Below, one piece after another: positions 15,537 to 23,489 of a DNA stretch of 37,270 nt. The notes below the pieces were generated by a model. The model had not been told where the DNA came from and ran no database searches. It saw only the letters and a list, made by a program, of their open reading frames with translations. The position numbers and the translations under genes are program-made. Every line of letters begins with the position of its first letter. Position 1 is the stretch's first letter. The stretch is from Candidatus Melainabacteria bacterium (GTDB taxonomy: Bacteria > Cyanobacteriota > Vampirovibrionia > Obscuribacterales > Obscuribacteraceae): contig JADZFV010000001.1 in the NCBI GenBank assembly GCA_020854255.1, positions 1 through 37,270 of the forward strand, read 5' to 3'.

Positions 15537-16037
15537 ATGGAACGTTTTGATGGAAGGGCTCCCGGCAAAGAGCCTGCCGCCTCGGCTCGCCTTGGGAGTG
15601 AAGAGATGCGCACAAAATTTGTTATGGCGGTGAATCCCAATACACCTTGCAAAGTCCTTGCCGAACTATGTGAAACTGCCCCGGATTGCATCATAGAAAG
15701 AATTGCAGAAAACCCTCGCGCGTCAGCGGAGATGCTTTCCAAATTGGCTACTCACTGTAGTGCTTCTGTGAGAGTGGCTGTTGCAGAAAATACCAACACC
15801 CGGTTGGACGTACTGCTGGCGTTGTGTCAAGACGAAAGCGTCGATGTGCGCTACAGCATCGCCGAGAATCACAGCATGCCATTCGGCATTCTTGAAAGTC
15901 TGGTTGATGACGAAAATCCTTATGTTTCGATGCGCGCTCAAAAAACTTTGGCCAGATTGGTGGAAAACAATGTCCACCGCGGCAGATTCAAAATCGGTAT
16001 GGATATTTTCCTCAAGCAAAAATATCAGAGCGGCTAG
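15537..16037 (+). CDS. LRV/HEAT-like repeat protein 3
   Basis: A 166-residue third member of the LRV trio, on the opposite strand to the other two. About 20 unrelated N-terminal residues precede repeats FVMAVNPNTPCKVLAELCE, RIAENPRASAEMLSKLATH, RVAVAENTNTRLDVLLALC and YSIAENHSMPFGILESLVD. It ends in DENPYVSMRAQKTLARL plus a short basic tail. RIAENPR and NPNTP are shared with protein 1. The ATG at 15537 is preceded by GAGG at eight bases; an in-frame GTG at 15492 would add 15 residues without homology. It converges on the MacB ATPase gene with one base between the stops. Confidence 0.78.
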   Translation: MERFDGRAPGKEPAASARLGSEEMRTKFVMAVNPNTPCKVLAELCETAPDCIIERIAENPRASAEMLSKLATHCSASVRVAVAENTNTRLDVLLALCQDESVDVRYSIAENHSMPFGILESLVDDENPYVSMRAQKTLARLVENNVHRGRFKIGMDIFLKQKYQSG

Positions 16038-16038
16038 A

Positions 16039-16743
16039 TCAAGCGTTCTTTTTCGATCTGATCCGGCTGTCTGAAGTGATTTGTCCGTCCCGCATTCGCA
16101 CTATGCGGCTGGCACGGTTCGCCACTTCTCCGTCGTGCGTAACCAGAATGACCGTAATACCCTGCTCGACTAGATCATCGAATAGCTCGAGAATTTCGGT
16201 TGCGGTGTGGCTGTCGAGTGCGCCGGTCGGTTCGTCTGCAAGCAAGATTCTGGGCTTGTTGACAATGGCGCGGGCAATGGAAACACGCTGTTGCTGACCA
16301 CCTGAAAGTTGATTGGGGCGGTGGTAAATTCTCTGGTCGAGTCCTACTTGCTGCAAAACAAATTGGGCGCGCAGGGTTCGTTGTTCTTTATCCACACCGG
16401 CATAAACCAGAGGCAGCATCACGTTTTCGATGGCGGTCATGGAAGAAAGCAAATTGAATTGCTGAAAAACAAACCCGATTGTGGAATTGCGAATTTCGGC
16501 CAGCTCGTCGTCGGTCAAGTCAAAGACATCTTTCTGGTTGAGCAAATAGCGGCCCTCTGTCGCTCTGTCCAGGCAGCCGATCAGGTTCATCAGAGTGGAC
16601 TTCCCAGAACCGGACGTACCCATGATCGCGACATAGTCGCCGTCCTCAATTGACAGCGTCAACTTCTTGAGCGCGTAGAGCGGCTCTTCGCCCATTTCAT
16701 AAACGCGGCTAATATCTTCGAGCTGGACGACATTTTCTGCCAT
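16039..16743 (-). CDS. MacB/LolD-type ABC transporter ATPase
   Basis: A 234-residue ATP-binding subunit of the MacB/LolD class, which powers mechanotransmission-type export, not transport across the inner membrane. Walker A GTSGSGKST at 42-50, Q-loop FVFQQFNLL, signature LSGGQQQR at 146-153, Walker B LLADEP (167-172), H-loop His203. All catalytic residues are present. Its start overlaps the permease stop by one base (TAATG), so translation is coupled. It is the last gene of the tolC-macA-permease-ATPase operon. In E. coli MacB these two parts are fused in one chain; here they are separate. Confidence 0.93.
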   Translation of the reverse strand: MAENVVQLEDISRVYEMGEEPLYALKKLTLSIEDGDYVAIMGTSGSGKSTLMNLIGCLDRATEGRYLLNQKDVFDLTDDELAEIRNSTIGFVFQQFNLLSSMTAIENVMLPLVYAGVDKEQRTLRAQFVLQQVGLDQRIYHRPNQLSGGQQQRVSIARAIVNKPRILLADEPTGALDSHTATEILELFDDLVEQGITVILVTHDGEVANRASRIVRMRDGQITSDSRIRSKKNA

Positions 16744-17969
16744 TACTCAGTCCTCAAGGCCACGATCGGATCGAGCAGCGCCGCCTTGCGCGCCGGATAA
16801 ATGCCGAAGAAAAGCCCGATGGCAAGGGAAACGGCAAAGGCCAGGAAGATTGAAAATGGAGTGACGATGCAGGTCCAATTGGCAAAACGCCCGATCCAAT
16901 CGGAGCCCAGCATGCCCAGTGCGATGCCGAGCAAACCGCCAGTCAGAGATAGAATGATCGCCTCCAGAACAAACTGCCAGAGTATATCTTTGAATTTAGC
17001 TCCAATTGCCTTCCTGATGCCGATTTCCCTGGTGCGCTCGCTGACCGACACAAGCATGATATTCATGATGCCGATGCCGCCGACAAGTAGCGAGATGCCG
17101 GCTGTGGCTCCGAGCAGGAGAGAGAAAACGCCGGTGATCGACTGCGCAGTTTGCATGATGTCCATTTGCGTTCTGATCTGAAAATCGTCCTGGTCTGGGG
17201 ATTTGATGCCGTGGCGTAAGCGCAAAAGATTGGTGATTTGAAATTGAGCTTGCAAATCCTGCCCATCTTTGGCACGCGCCAAAACCATTTTTACTGCTTG
17301 CCCTGTCACTGTGTTCAGTCCAAACAGAGTGCTGTAGCCGGTTGTAATCGGAATGAAAATCTGGTCGTCCATGTCCGTCATCTGATTGGCGCCTTTCTTT
17401 TCCATGACGCCAATTACATCGAAGAGTTCTCCGCGTATGAGGATTTGTTTGCCGACCGCCGATTCATCCGGGAAAAGGTCTTCTTTGACGGTGTCGCCAA
17501 TTGCGCAAACGCGCGCGCAATCCTTCATGTCGTCGGCATTGAAAAAGCGTCCGTTCACAGGATGGAAATTGCGCACCTCCGGATACGCAGGCTCCGTGCC
17601 CAACACAGTGGTCGAAGTATTGTACTCACCGTGTTGAACTTGATAGGAGCTTTGATATTGGGCTGCTACTTCATCGACCGATGGGCAGGTTTCCTTAACT
17701 GCTTTGGCGTCCTCGTAGGTGAGAGTAGGCGCGGTTCCCTGCCCTTGCGAGATGCTGGCGTTGCTGGCTGCGCCTGGACGTACATATATAAGGTTGACGC
17801 CCAGTGATTGCACTTGTTTTTCTGCTTCTTTTTTTGCGCCTTCACCGATGCCCATCAGCGTAATGACAGAGGCGATGCCGATGACGATGCCCAGCACAGT
17901 CAAGCTGCTTCTGAGCTTATTGCTCAAAATGCCTTGCCAGGCAATTACGACTAGCGCTCTGAAGCCCAT
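16743..17969 (-). CDS. MacB-like FtsX-family permease
   Basis: A 408-residue inner-membrane permease. A first helix (about 20-42, SSLTVLGIVIGIASVITLMG) is followed by a large periplasmic MacB-PCD domain (about 45-265), three C-terminal helices of the FtsX domain and the coupling motif SVSERTREIGIRKAIGA. This topology is that of MacB, which with MacA and TolC exports macrolides, peptides, siderophores or lipoproteins. I took the ATG at 17969 (MGFRALVVIAWQG); a TTG at 17984 in frame lacks a ribosome binding site. It follows the adaptor gene by 21 bases and overlaps the ATPase start. The substrate cannot be told from sequence. Confidence 0.92.
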   Translation of the reverse strand: MGFRALVVIAWQGILSNKLRSSLTVLGIVIGIASVITLMGIGEGAKKEAEKQVQSLGVNLIYVRPGAASNASISQGQGTAPTLTYEDAKAVKETCPSVDEVAAQYQSSYQVQHGEYNTSTTVLGTEPAYPEVRNFHPVNGRFFNADDMKDCARVCAIGDTVKEDLFPDESAVGKQILIRGELFDVIGVMEKKGANQMTDMDDQIFIPITTGYSTLFGLNTVTGQAVKMVLARAKDGQDLQAQFQITNLLRLRHGIKSPDQDDFQIRTQMDIMQTAQSITGVFSLLLGATAGISLLVGGIGIMNIMLVSVSERTREIGIRKAIGAKFKDILWQFVLEAIILSLTGGLLGIALGMLGSDWIGRFANWTCIVTPFSIFLAFAVSLAIGLFFGIYPARKAALLDPIVALRTE

Positions 17970-17990
17970 ATCGAGCTCATCCAAATTGAG

Positions 17991-19580
17991 TTAGCGTCCA
18001 AATCCACGCGGGATCATGCCGCCTCCACCGCCTTTACCACCGCTTCGTCCCATGCCCGGTCCGCCCATGCCGCCGCCTCTGCCCAGGTAGCCTTCTTTCT
18101 CGAGGTGTTCCCTGGACAGACCTTTGAATACATAGTCTCCCTCTTTCAATCCAGCCAGAACCACGATGTCTCTGTCCACCGCAGCGCCTGTCTTGACCTT
18201 CTTGAATTCAGGGTTTCCGTCTTTGTCCGGAATGTAGACTCCGGTTTCACCGCGCCGTGATACCACACAAACTGCCGGTATCATCAAAGCATCTTCTTGT
18301 TCTCCAACCAGAAAAGCGGCGCTGACATTCATGCCCGAAAGCAGCTTGTTGTCTAAATCATCGACAATGCGTGCATGCACTTCAAAGGTGGTGACATTCA
18401 TCGTCACGATTGCTGCCGGTGCGATTTGTGTTACTTTGCCGTGGAATACTTTTTCTGGATACGAAGTTGCGGTAATCTCCACGTCTTGTCCTATGCGGAT
18501 CTTGGGCACGTTTGCTTCCGAAACCTGTGCCACCATTTCCAGTCTTCCTGCCAGCGCGACTATCGAACTCGAAGTTGCCGAAGTTGTTGCCGCAGAAGTG
18601 GTCGGTGTGACAATGGCGCCTGTGTCGGCGTACTTCTGAGTGATGATGCCGTCGAAGGGTGCTTTGATGCGCGTGTCGTTGCGCAGGCTCTCCAGGTACT
18701 TCAGATTGCCTCTGGTCTGCTCGGATGAGTGGTAGGCTGCAGCAACATCTTCGCTGCGGAATCCGGCCGCCATCAATTTATATTGCTCTTCAATCGCGTC
18801 CTTATCGGCTTCGGCCTGCGCTTTAGAAACGTGCGCTTGATTGAGTTCTCGCTCAGCTGCGTTCAATTGCGATCTGGTCACCTGTGCGGCGGTTTCCGCA
18901 TCAATACTGGTTTGCTCGGAAATGGCACCGCTTTTGGCCAGGAAAGTCTGTGCTCTGGCAAATTGTTCGTTGCGCTTGAGCTGCGCTTTGAGCGCCTCCA
19001 TCTGAGCCTGCAATCTGCTTATATTGTGCTCGGCGTTGCGCACACCTTCTCGGGCGCGCTGCTGTTGAAAGCGTGCTGCCAGCACTTCTTGCGGGCGATT
19101 ACCGTGCTTGAGCTTATTGCTGTTATCCACTGAAGAGAGCCATGCACCGCGGGCCGCATCAATCTGACCGGTCAGGTTGCTGTCATCCATCAAGGCAATG
19201 ATCTGACCCTTTTTGACGCGGTCGCCCTGTCCTACATAAAGCTCTTTCAAAAGTCCCGTCTGCTTGGGACTGATTTTCACCTCCCTGATCGGTTTTATCA
19301 AGCCTGTAGCGATGATTTTAATGGACGCTGTGCCGCGCTTTACGGTGGTCGCGTCCTTCTTCCACTCTTTGTTGACGCCCTTACCCTGCATCATGAAATA
19401 AGTCGCGGCTGCTGCTGCCATGACGACGATTGTGGCGATTATCCAGATGCGCTTCTTTGAGCGTTTCTTCTTGAGCCCATCCGGTCTTGCGCCGAAGGCA
19501 ATATTTGATGTATGACTCGACTCGCGATTTGCTTCGCGTGCTGCTTCTTTGGGATTCAAGAGCTGTTGCAACCAATTCAT
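17991..19580 (-). CDS. MacA/HlyD-family periplasmic adaptor
   Basis: A 529-residue membrane-fusion protein. A cytoplasmic N-terminus ends in KKKRSKKR before one membrane helix (about 45-65). The lipoyl/barrel halves (GLIKPIREVKISPKQTG, then IKAPFDGIITQKYADTGAIV) flank a long alpha-helical hairpin (about 150-310) rich in Gln/Ala/Arg. Beta-barrel and membrane-proximal domains follow. The C-terminal 30 residues are an unusual Gly/Met/Arg tail, not typical of MacA. The hairpin should dock on the TolC-like protein encoded 59 bases upstream. Family length is usually 370-400 residues, so both the hairpin and ends are extended. The ATG has only a weak upstream ribosome binding site. Confidence 0.92.
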   Translation of the reverse strand: MNWLQQLLNPKEAAREANRESSHTSNIAFGARPDGLKKKRSKKRIWIIATIVVMAAAAATYFMMQGKGVNKEWKKDATTVKRGTASIKIIATGLIKPIREVKISPKQTGLLKELYVGQGDRVKKGQIIALMDDSNLTGQIDAARGAWLSSVDNSNKLKHGNRPQEVLAARFQQQRAREGVRNAEHNISRLQAQMEALKAQLKRNEQFARAQTFLAKSGAISEQTSIDAETAAQVTRSQLNAAERELNQAHVSKAQAEADKDAIEEQYKLMAAGFRSEDVAAAYHSSEQTRGNLKYLESLRNDTRIKAPFDGIITQKYADTGAIVTPTTSAATTSATSSSIVALAGRLEMVAQVSEANVPKIRIGQDVEITATSYPEKVFHGKVTQIAPAAIVTMNVTTFEVHARIVDDLDNKLLSGMNVSAAFLVGEQEDALMIPAVCVVSRRGETGVYIPDKDGNPEFKKVKTGAAVDRDIVVLAGLKEGDYVFKGLSREHLEKEGYLGRGGGMGGPGMGRSGGKGGGGGMIPRGFGR

Positions 19581-19639
19581 AGATGTAAACAGTAATGATT
19601 TAAATCGACGTGTGCAAGTAAGACATGTTCCAACCTATT

Positions 19640-21448
19640 TTAGTATTGCAAACTGCCGCTAGAACTAATTTTGGGTGGTCTGGTCGCCGTCAGGGCGCCC
19701 ACCGAAATCATACCTGTATCCCTGAGAAGCTGAGCCTGGGAAATGTTATAGGCGATAATCGCCTGCGCTTGAGAGGTCAGGGAGTTGATGTAGTCCCTTT
19801 GCGCCTGTATAAGCTCCAGGTTGATACCCTGCCCGTATCGCAGGCGAAGGTTAGCCAGCCGGAGCTGTTCGCTGGATGAAAAGACCGCTTCACCGGCAAC
19901 GTCGACCTGCTCTGAGGCTGTGAGCATGTTCAAATACGAGCCGTGTATTTCCTGGAGCACCGTCAACAATTGCTGGTTCGATTGCAGCATTGCTTGTCTG
20001 GCAAGCGCCTTTGCCGACAGCGTTCTTCCGGCATCAACGACACCAAAGCCGTCCAGATTCCAGCTCAAGTCGAAGCCGCCGCTGAAAGACCTGCCGCCGT
20101 TTCCGCTGATACCGATGCCGCCTCCACCGCCGCCGGTGGGGATGATCACGGTGGAGCCGGAGAGTCCGCTGTTGTTGCCGGTTCCGCCGTTGCTCGATAC
20201 GGTACTGTGGGTCTTTGAAGCAAAGAATTGGAAGGTAGGATAAAGTGGCGATGCAGCCACTTGCACCTGCCTGCGGGCGGCAATTCGCAATTCTTCGAAC
20301 TGTTTCAATTCAGGGCGGCGTTTGGCGGCAACGGCTACAAGTTGATTGATAGCCCAGTCCTGATCCACCAGACGCGCTTCCACTGCGCGCAATTCGTCGG
20401 GATAAATATTGGACGAAATATTGGAATTCATCGCCACGGCCAGTTGAATAGCCGAGAGCCTGACGTTAACTTCCTGTTGCAGCAGCGCTTGCTTATCGAG
20501 AGCCAATTGCGTGCGTGATTGATAGATGGCAAAGTTGGTGCCGACACCTGCTTCTTTGAGTTGCTCGTTGAGCGCCAATTGCGCTCGTGACAGTTCGACT
20601 GATTTGACGCGAATTTGCAGAAGAACATGATTGAGAATCAACTCGTTGTAGCGTCGGTAAACCTCCAGTAAAGTATCGTTGATTGTGGCTTTATAACTGT
20701 TTTTCGCCGCTTTCGTTCGATTTAAATTGACCAGTGAGTTGTAGAAAACCCCACCGCCCTGGAATACAGGAAATCTGACGGTGGTCGAGTCAGTGTACGT
20801 ATTGGTGAGAGGAGGGCGCTGACTGTCTACCTGCTGGTATCGAAAAGTTTGAGTAAAATCAGGCAAAAACTGACCGAGCGCGCTTACGAACAAATACTTC
20901 TGCGAGTCATATCCTGCATCCGAGATGCGGATGGGAAGACTGTTGTAGAGCGCATAGTTGAGGCAGTCTTTGAGTGAGATGATGTCTGTGTAAGTTGCCT
21001 CCAGCCTGATGGCGGGCAGCTTCTTTTTTCCAATCGGCAATAGCTGCGACATTGGAATCGGCTCGAGTGTCACCTCTCGTGCCTTTTCAAGGTCCGGTCC
21101 CGTCAATTTCGGATCGGCGCTTTCGCCCGCGAAAGGCGCCTGCGGGTTGGCTGTAGGGTAAAGATCCTCGAGCGAAGTCCCGGCGGCAGGATTGGTTAGA
21201 CTTAGAGGTGGAGGCGTCGTATCCGCTTGAGCCCTTTTCACGCTGGTAGTGGAGCCGGCTGAATTGGTCGGATTTATCGCGGTGCCAGAAACTGTCTGAG
21301 AGCTTGCCCGTGTCGGTGCGGCAATTGAATCGCCCTGGCTGCCAAAAGCTACAGGGTTGTTGTCGCTTTTCGCTCGTAAAGGCGTGCCAAGTAGGGCCAG
21401 GGTCGCTGCCGTAACAGTTAAGATTTTCGTCCGGGGGCTGATGCTCAT
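19640..21448 (-). CDS. TolC-family outer-membrane efflux protein
   Basis: A 602-residue outer-membrane factor. The chosen ATG at 21448 begins a signal peptide (MSISPRTKILTVTAATLALL, cleavage near RAKS). The in-frame start at 21577 would put 43 polar residues in front of it. A Thr/Ser/Pro-rich spacer of about 130 residues precedes two OEP repeats. The first has SLKDCLNYALYNSLPIRIS; the second ends with NLRLRYGQGINLELIQAQRDYINS, a classic TolC signature. A Gly-rich insertion (SNGGTGNNSG, PTGGGGGGIGISGNGG) interrupts the second repeat near a probable loop. It is the first gene of the export operon and would form the outer-membrane channel. The spacer and insertion make it longer than the usual 450-500 residues. 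Confidence 0.9.
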   Translation of the reverse strand: MSISPRTKILTVTAATLALLGTPLRAKSDNNPVAFGSQGDSIAAPTRASSQTVSGTAINPTNSAGSTTSVKRAQADTTPPPLSLTNPAAGTSLEDLYPTANPQAPFAGESADPKLTGPDLEKAREVTLEPIPMSQLLPIGKKKLPAIRLEATYTDIISLKDCLNYALYNSLPIRISDAGYDSQKYLFVSALGQFLPDFTQTFRYQQVDSQRPPLTNTYTDSTTVRFPVFQGGGVFYNSLVNLNRTKAAKNSYKATINDTLLEVYRRYNELILNHVLLQIRVKSVELSRAQLALNEQLKEAGVGTNFAIYQSRTQLALDKQALLQQEVNVRLSAIQLAVAMNSNISSNIYPDELRAVEARLVDQDWAINQLVAVAAKRRPELKQFEELRIAARRQVQVAASPLYPTFQFFASKTHSTVSSNGGTGNNSGLSGSTVIIPTGGGGGGIGISGNGGRSFSGGFDLSWNLDGFGVVDAGRTLSAKALARQAMLQSNQQLLTVLQEIHGSYLNMLTASEQVDVAGEAVFSSSEQLRLANLRLRYGQGINLELIQAQRDYINSLTSQAQAIIAYNISQAQLLRDTGMISVGALTATRPPKISSSGSLQY

Positions 21449-21831
21449 TTTTTCAGATGGGAGCCCAAGATTCTCAACTTCCTGACAAGCTCGATCTTTC
21501 TCATGTCCCGGCAAGATCGTAGCAGCCAAGCCGAAGTATAGACATTCTTTGAGAGATGTTTTGCATGAAAGGGGCAAGTTTTGGGGTTTTACTAAGTCAC
21601 AGACGCGCGTAATGGTCTGCGGTTCCGCCTCAAACCTAAGTCTTCGTTAACATGCAGCTTCTTACTTGCTTGTTGTCGAGAGGCTGTATTGGTTATTATC
21701 TTTCCTATGGTACAAATGGCAACTGGACCGACCGCCCGGCAGATTTGAAATGCACAGCACCGGGGGACTGTTTAAATTTGCAGTGCTGAAGAAGTAGCAC
21801 TGGTATTGGATCATGGAGTCTATAAGAGAAA
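21449..21831. other. Divergent promoter region of tolC-like and plsC-like genes
   Basis: A 383-base gap. A possible promoter for the plus-strand gene is TTGTTG (21670-21675), 18 bases, TATTAT (21694-21699). A small hairpin CAGTGCT-N8-AGCACTG (21781-21802) lies in the presumed leader of the acyltransferase. No T-run follows it, so it is not a classical terminator. No small gene is apparent. Confidence 0.35.
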
Positions 21832-22662
21832 TTGCAATCAGTAGAAAGACCGAGAAACGCACTTCAAAAAGCAATAGACAAAGTTTTTACTGTCGTGTTT
21901 TTGCTTTACTTCATCCTGTCGTCTTCGTTTTTCAACACGTTGACCGCGATTGCCACGCTGCTTACTTTTCCATTCGATAAGCGCCGGCAACTTGTGCACA
22001 TGATTTCATGCGTTTGGGGCTGGCACTATCTTCCGTTAAATCCATTCTGGCAATTCAAGATGGAAGGCCGCGAACACATCGACCCAGACAAAACATACGT
22101 AATCATCGGAAACCACGCGTCTTACCTCGACATTTTGGTTTGCTACGCGATTTTCAGGAAATTCAAATTTGTCTCAAAGGAAATGGTTTTCAACATTCCA
22201 CTAATTGGTTGGAATATGTATTTGAATCAGTACGTAAAAATTCGCCGTGGCAATTTATCATCCATAAAGGAGATGATGGCGACCTGTAAAGAATGGCTTA
22301 AAATGGGTGCTTCGGTTCTGATGTTTCCAGAGGGTACGCGAACTGAAACCGGGGAAATCTTGCCTTTTCGCGCCGGCAGTTTTAACCTGGCATTAGAACT
22401 CAATGTGCCGATTGTTCCAATTGTGATTTATGGAACGTTTGAAGTTTTTCCAAAAAAACGCGGCGAACTGCGCACTTTTCAACCCATTCATGCTCGTATA
22501 CTTCCGCCTATGATGCCGAAAGACTACGAAGGCAAACCGGGAAAAATGAAAGACGAAGCGCATAAATTGATGAGCGAAACGCTCGACGAATTGCGCGCCA
22601 AATATTACATAGGCACCGCATCTGATGCCAAAGAAGAACTTGTCGGCACGAAAAAGGAATAA
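21832..22662 (+). CDS. plsC: 1-acyl-sn-glycerol-3-phosphate acyltransferase (PlsC family)
   Basis: A 276-residue enzyme expected to acylate lysophosphatidic acid to phosphatidic acid at the inner membrane. It has an N-terminal hydrophobic segment (about 19-46), the catalytic motif NHASYLD (H95, D100), the substrate-binding block FPEGTR (E167-R170) and VPIVPIVIYG, all intact. Unlike the LPLAT pair near 12 kb it has the classical NHx4D spacing. The start is a TTG with AAGAGA upstream; no in-frame ATG exists near it. The assignment to the AGPAT step is by family and could also be a related lysolipid acyltransferase. Confidence 0.87.
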   Translation: MQSVERPRNALQKAIDKVFTVVFLLYFILSSSFFNTLTAIATLLTFPFDKRRQLVHMISCVWGWHYLPLNPFWQFKMEGREHIDPDKTYVIIGNHASYLDILVCYAIFRKFKFVSKEMVFNIPLIGWNMYLNQYVKIRRGNLSSIKEMMATCKEWLKMGASVLMFPEGTRTETGEILPFRAGSFNLALELNVPIVPIVIYGTFEVFPKKRGELRTFQPIHARILPPMMPKDYEGKPGKMKDEAHKLMSETLDELRAKYYIGTASDAKEELVGTKKE

Positions 22663-22878
22663 GAGGAATAAATTACCTTTAAGGCCCGTTGCATCCTTGA
22701 AGGCTGCTAAATGGCGGACGGCTCCAAGGTATTCTTTCAAGGGGCGGGTTGCCAACAAGATTTCCCCTGTTCTGTTGAAACCAGTATCCCAACTCAGTCA
22801 TTTAATCTCTTTGCCCAACAACTGTCACAAACATCAAGCAAAGTCTGTGTGATTGCAAATAATGGCGGGGACCGATGC

Positions 22879-23451
22879 ATGACAGAAGCGGACCTAACGG
22901 ATTCTATTGAGCCCGGCGTTCAATGGTCGATTTCGAGCAGGCAGGATGGATACGATAAATCACTAAATGGATCCGACGAGGCTAGGATTGTTTACCTCAG
23001 CGAACTGAGCCAATTGGTAGGGCTTTGCGCGTGGTGGGCGTTCAAGACGTGGGGCAAATACAATCCTTCCTACAATTTGACTAAACGAATTGAGAGCTTC
23101 GCCCAGCATTGCAATTGCGACCGAATACCTTTGACGGTTTTGTATCTAAACGAAGAGGGCTTGCCTCTGGGCATGGCCTCTCTAAGAGACAACGATGGCA
23201 TTCGCCCGGATTTAGGTCCCTGGTTGGGAAGCGTTTATGTAGACACCCTTTATCGAGGCAGAGGCATCGGCTCTCGCCTGGTCAGGGAAATACAGAACAT
23301 CGCTCGCCAACTTGGTTATGAGCGAGTATATCTGCTCACATACGAAGAGACCATTCCTCTCTGGTACTCGCGCCTGGGCTGGAGAGAAATCGGCAAGGAC
23401 AGCTGTCACGGCAACCCGGTTATGGTGATGCAGATTGATTTGTTTGAGTGA
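22879..23451 (+). CDS. GNAT-family N-acetyltransferase
   Basis: A 190-residue protein with a GNAT core in its second half: VLYLNEEGLPLGMASLRDND, GSVYVDTLYRGRGIGSRLV (acetyl-CoA loop RGRGIGSRL at 126-134), YLLTYEETIPLWYSRLGW and a final strand VMVMQIDLFE. The C-terminal YSRLGW block is typical of the family. The acceptor is unknown; small amines, amino acids or protein N-termini are all possible. I start at the ATG 22879, preceded by GGGGACC. An in-frame ATG at 22711 would add 56 residues that overlap other sequence without GNAT features. It converges with the hybrid kinase, 38 bases apart. Confidence 0.8.
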   Translation: MTEADLTDSIEPGVQWSISSRQDGYDKSLNGSDEARIVYLSELSQLVGLCAWWAFKTWGKYNPSYNLTKRIESFAQHCNCDRIPLTVLYLNEEGLPLGMASLRDNDGIRPDLGPWLGSVYVDTLYRGRGIGSRLVREIQNIARQLGYERVYLLTYEETIPLWYSRLGWREIGKDSCHGNPVMVMQIDLFE

Positions 23452-23489
23452 CGCCTTGCCGCCGCTTTTGGGGCGCCAATCCGCGGAAG

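Noticed and set aside
22625-22852. 75-codon Lys/Arg-rich plus-strand frame after plsC
   Set aside because: Overlaps the end of plsC and the upstream part of the GNAT frame; no convincing ribosome binding site.
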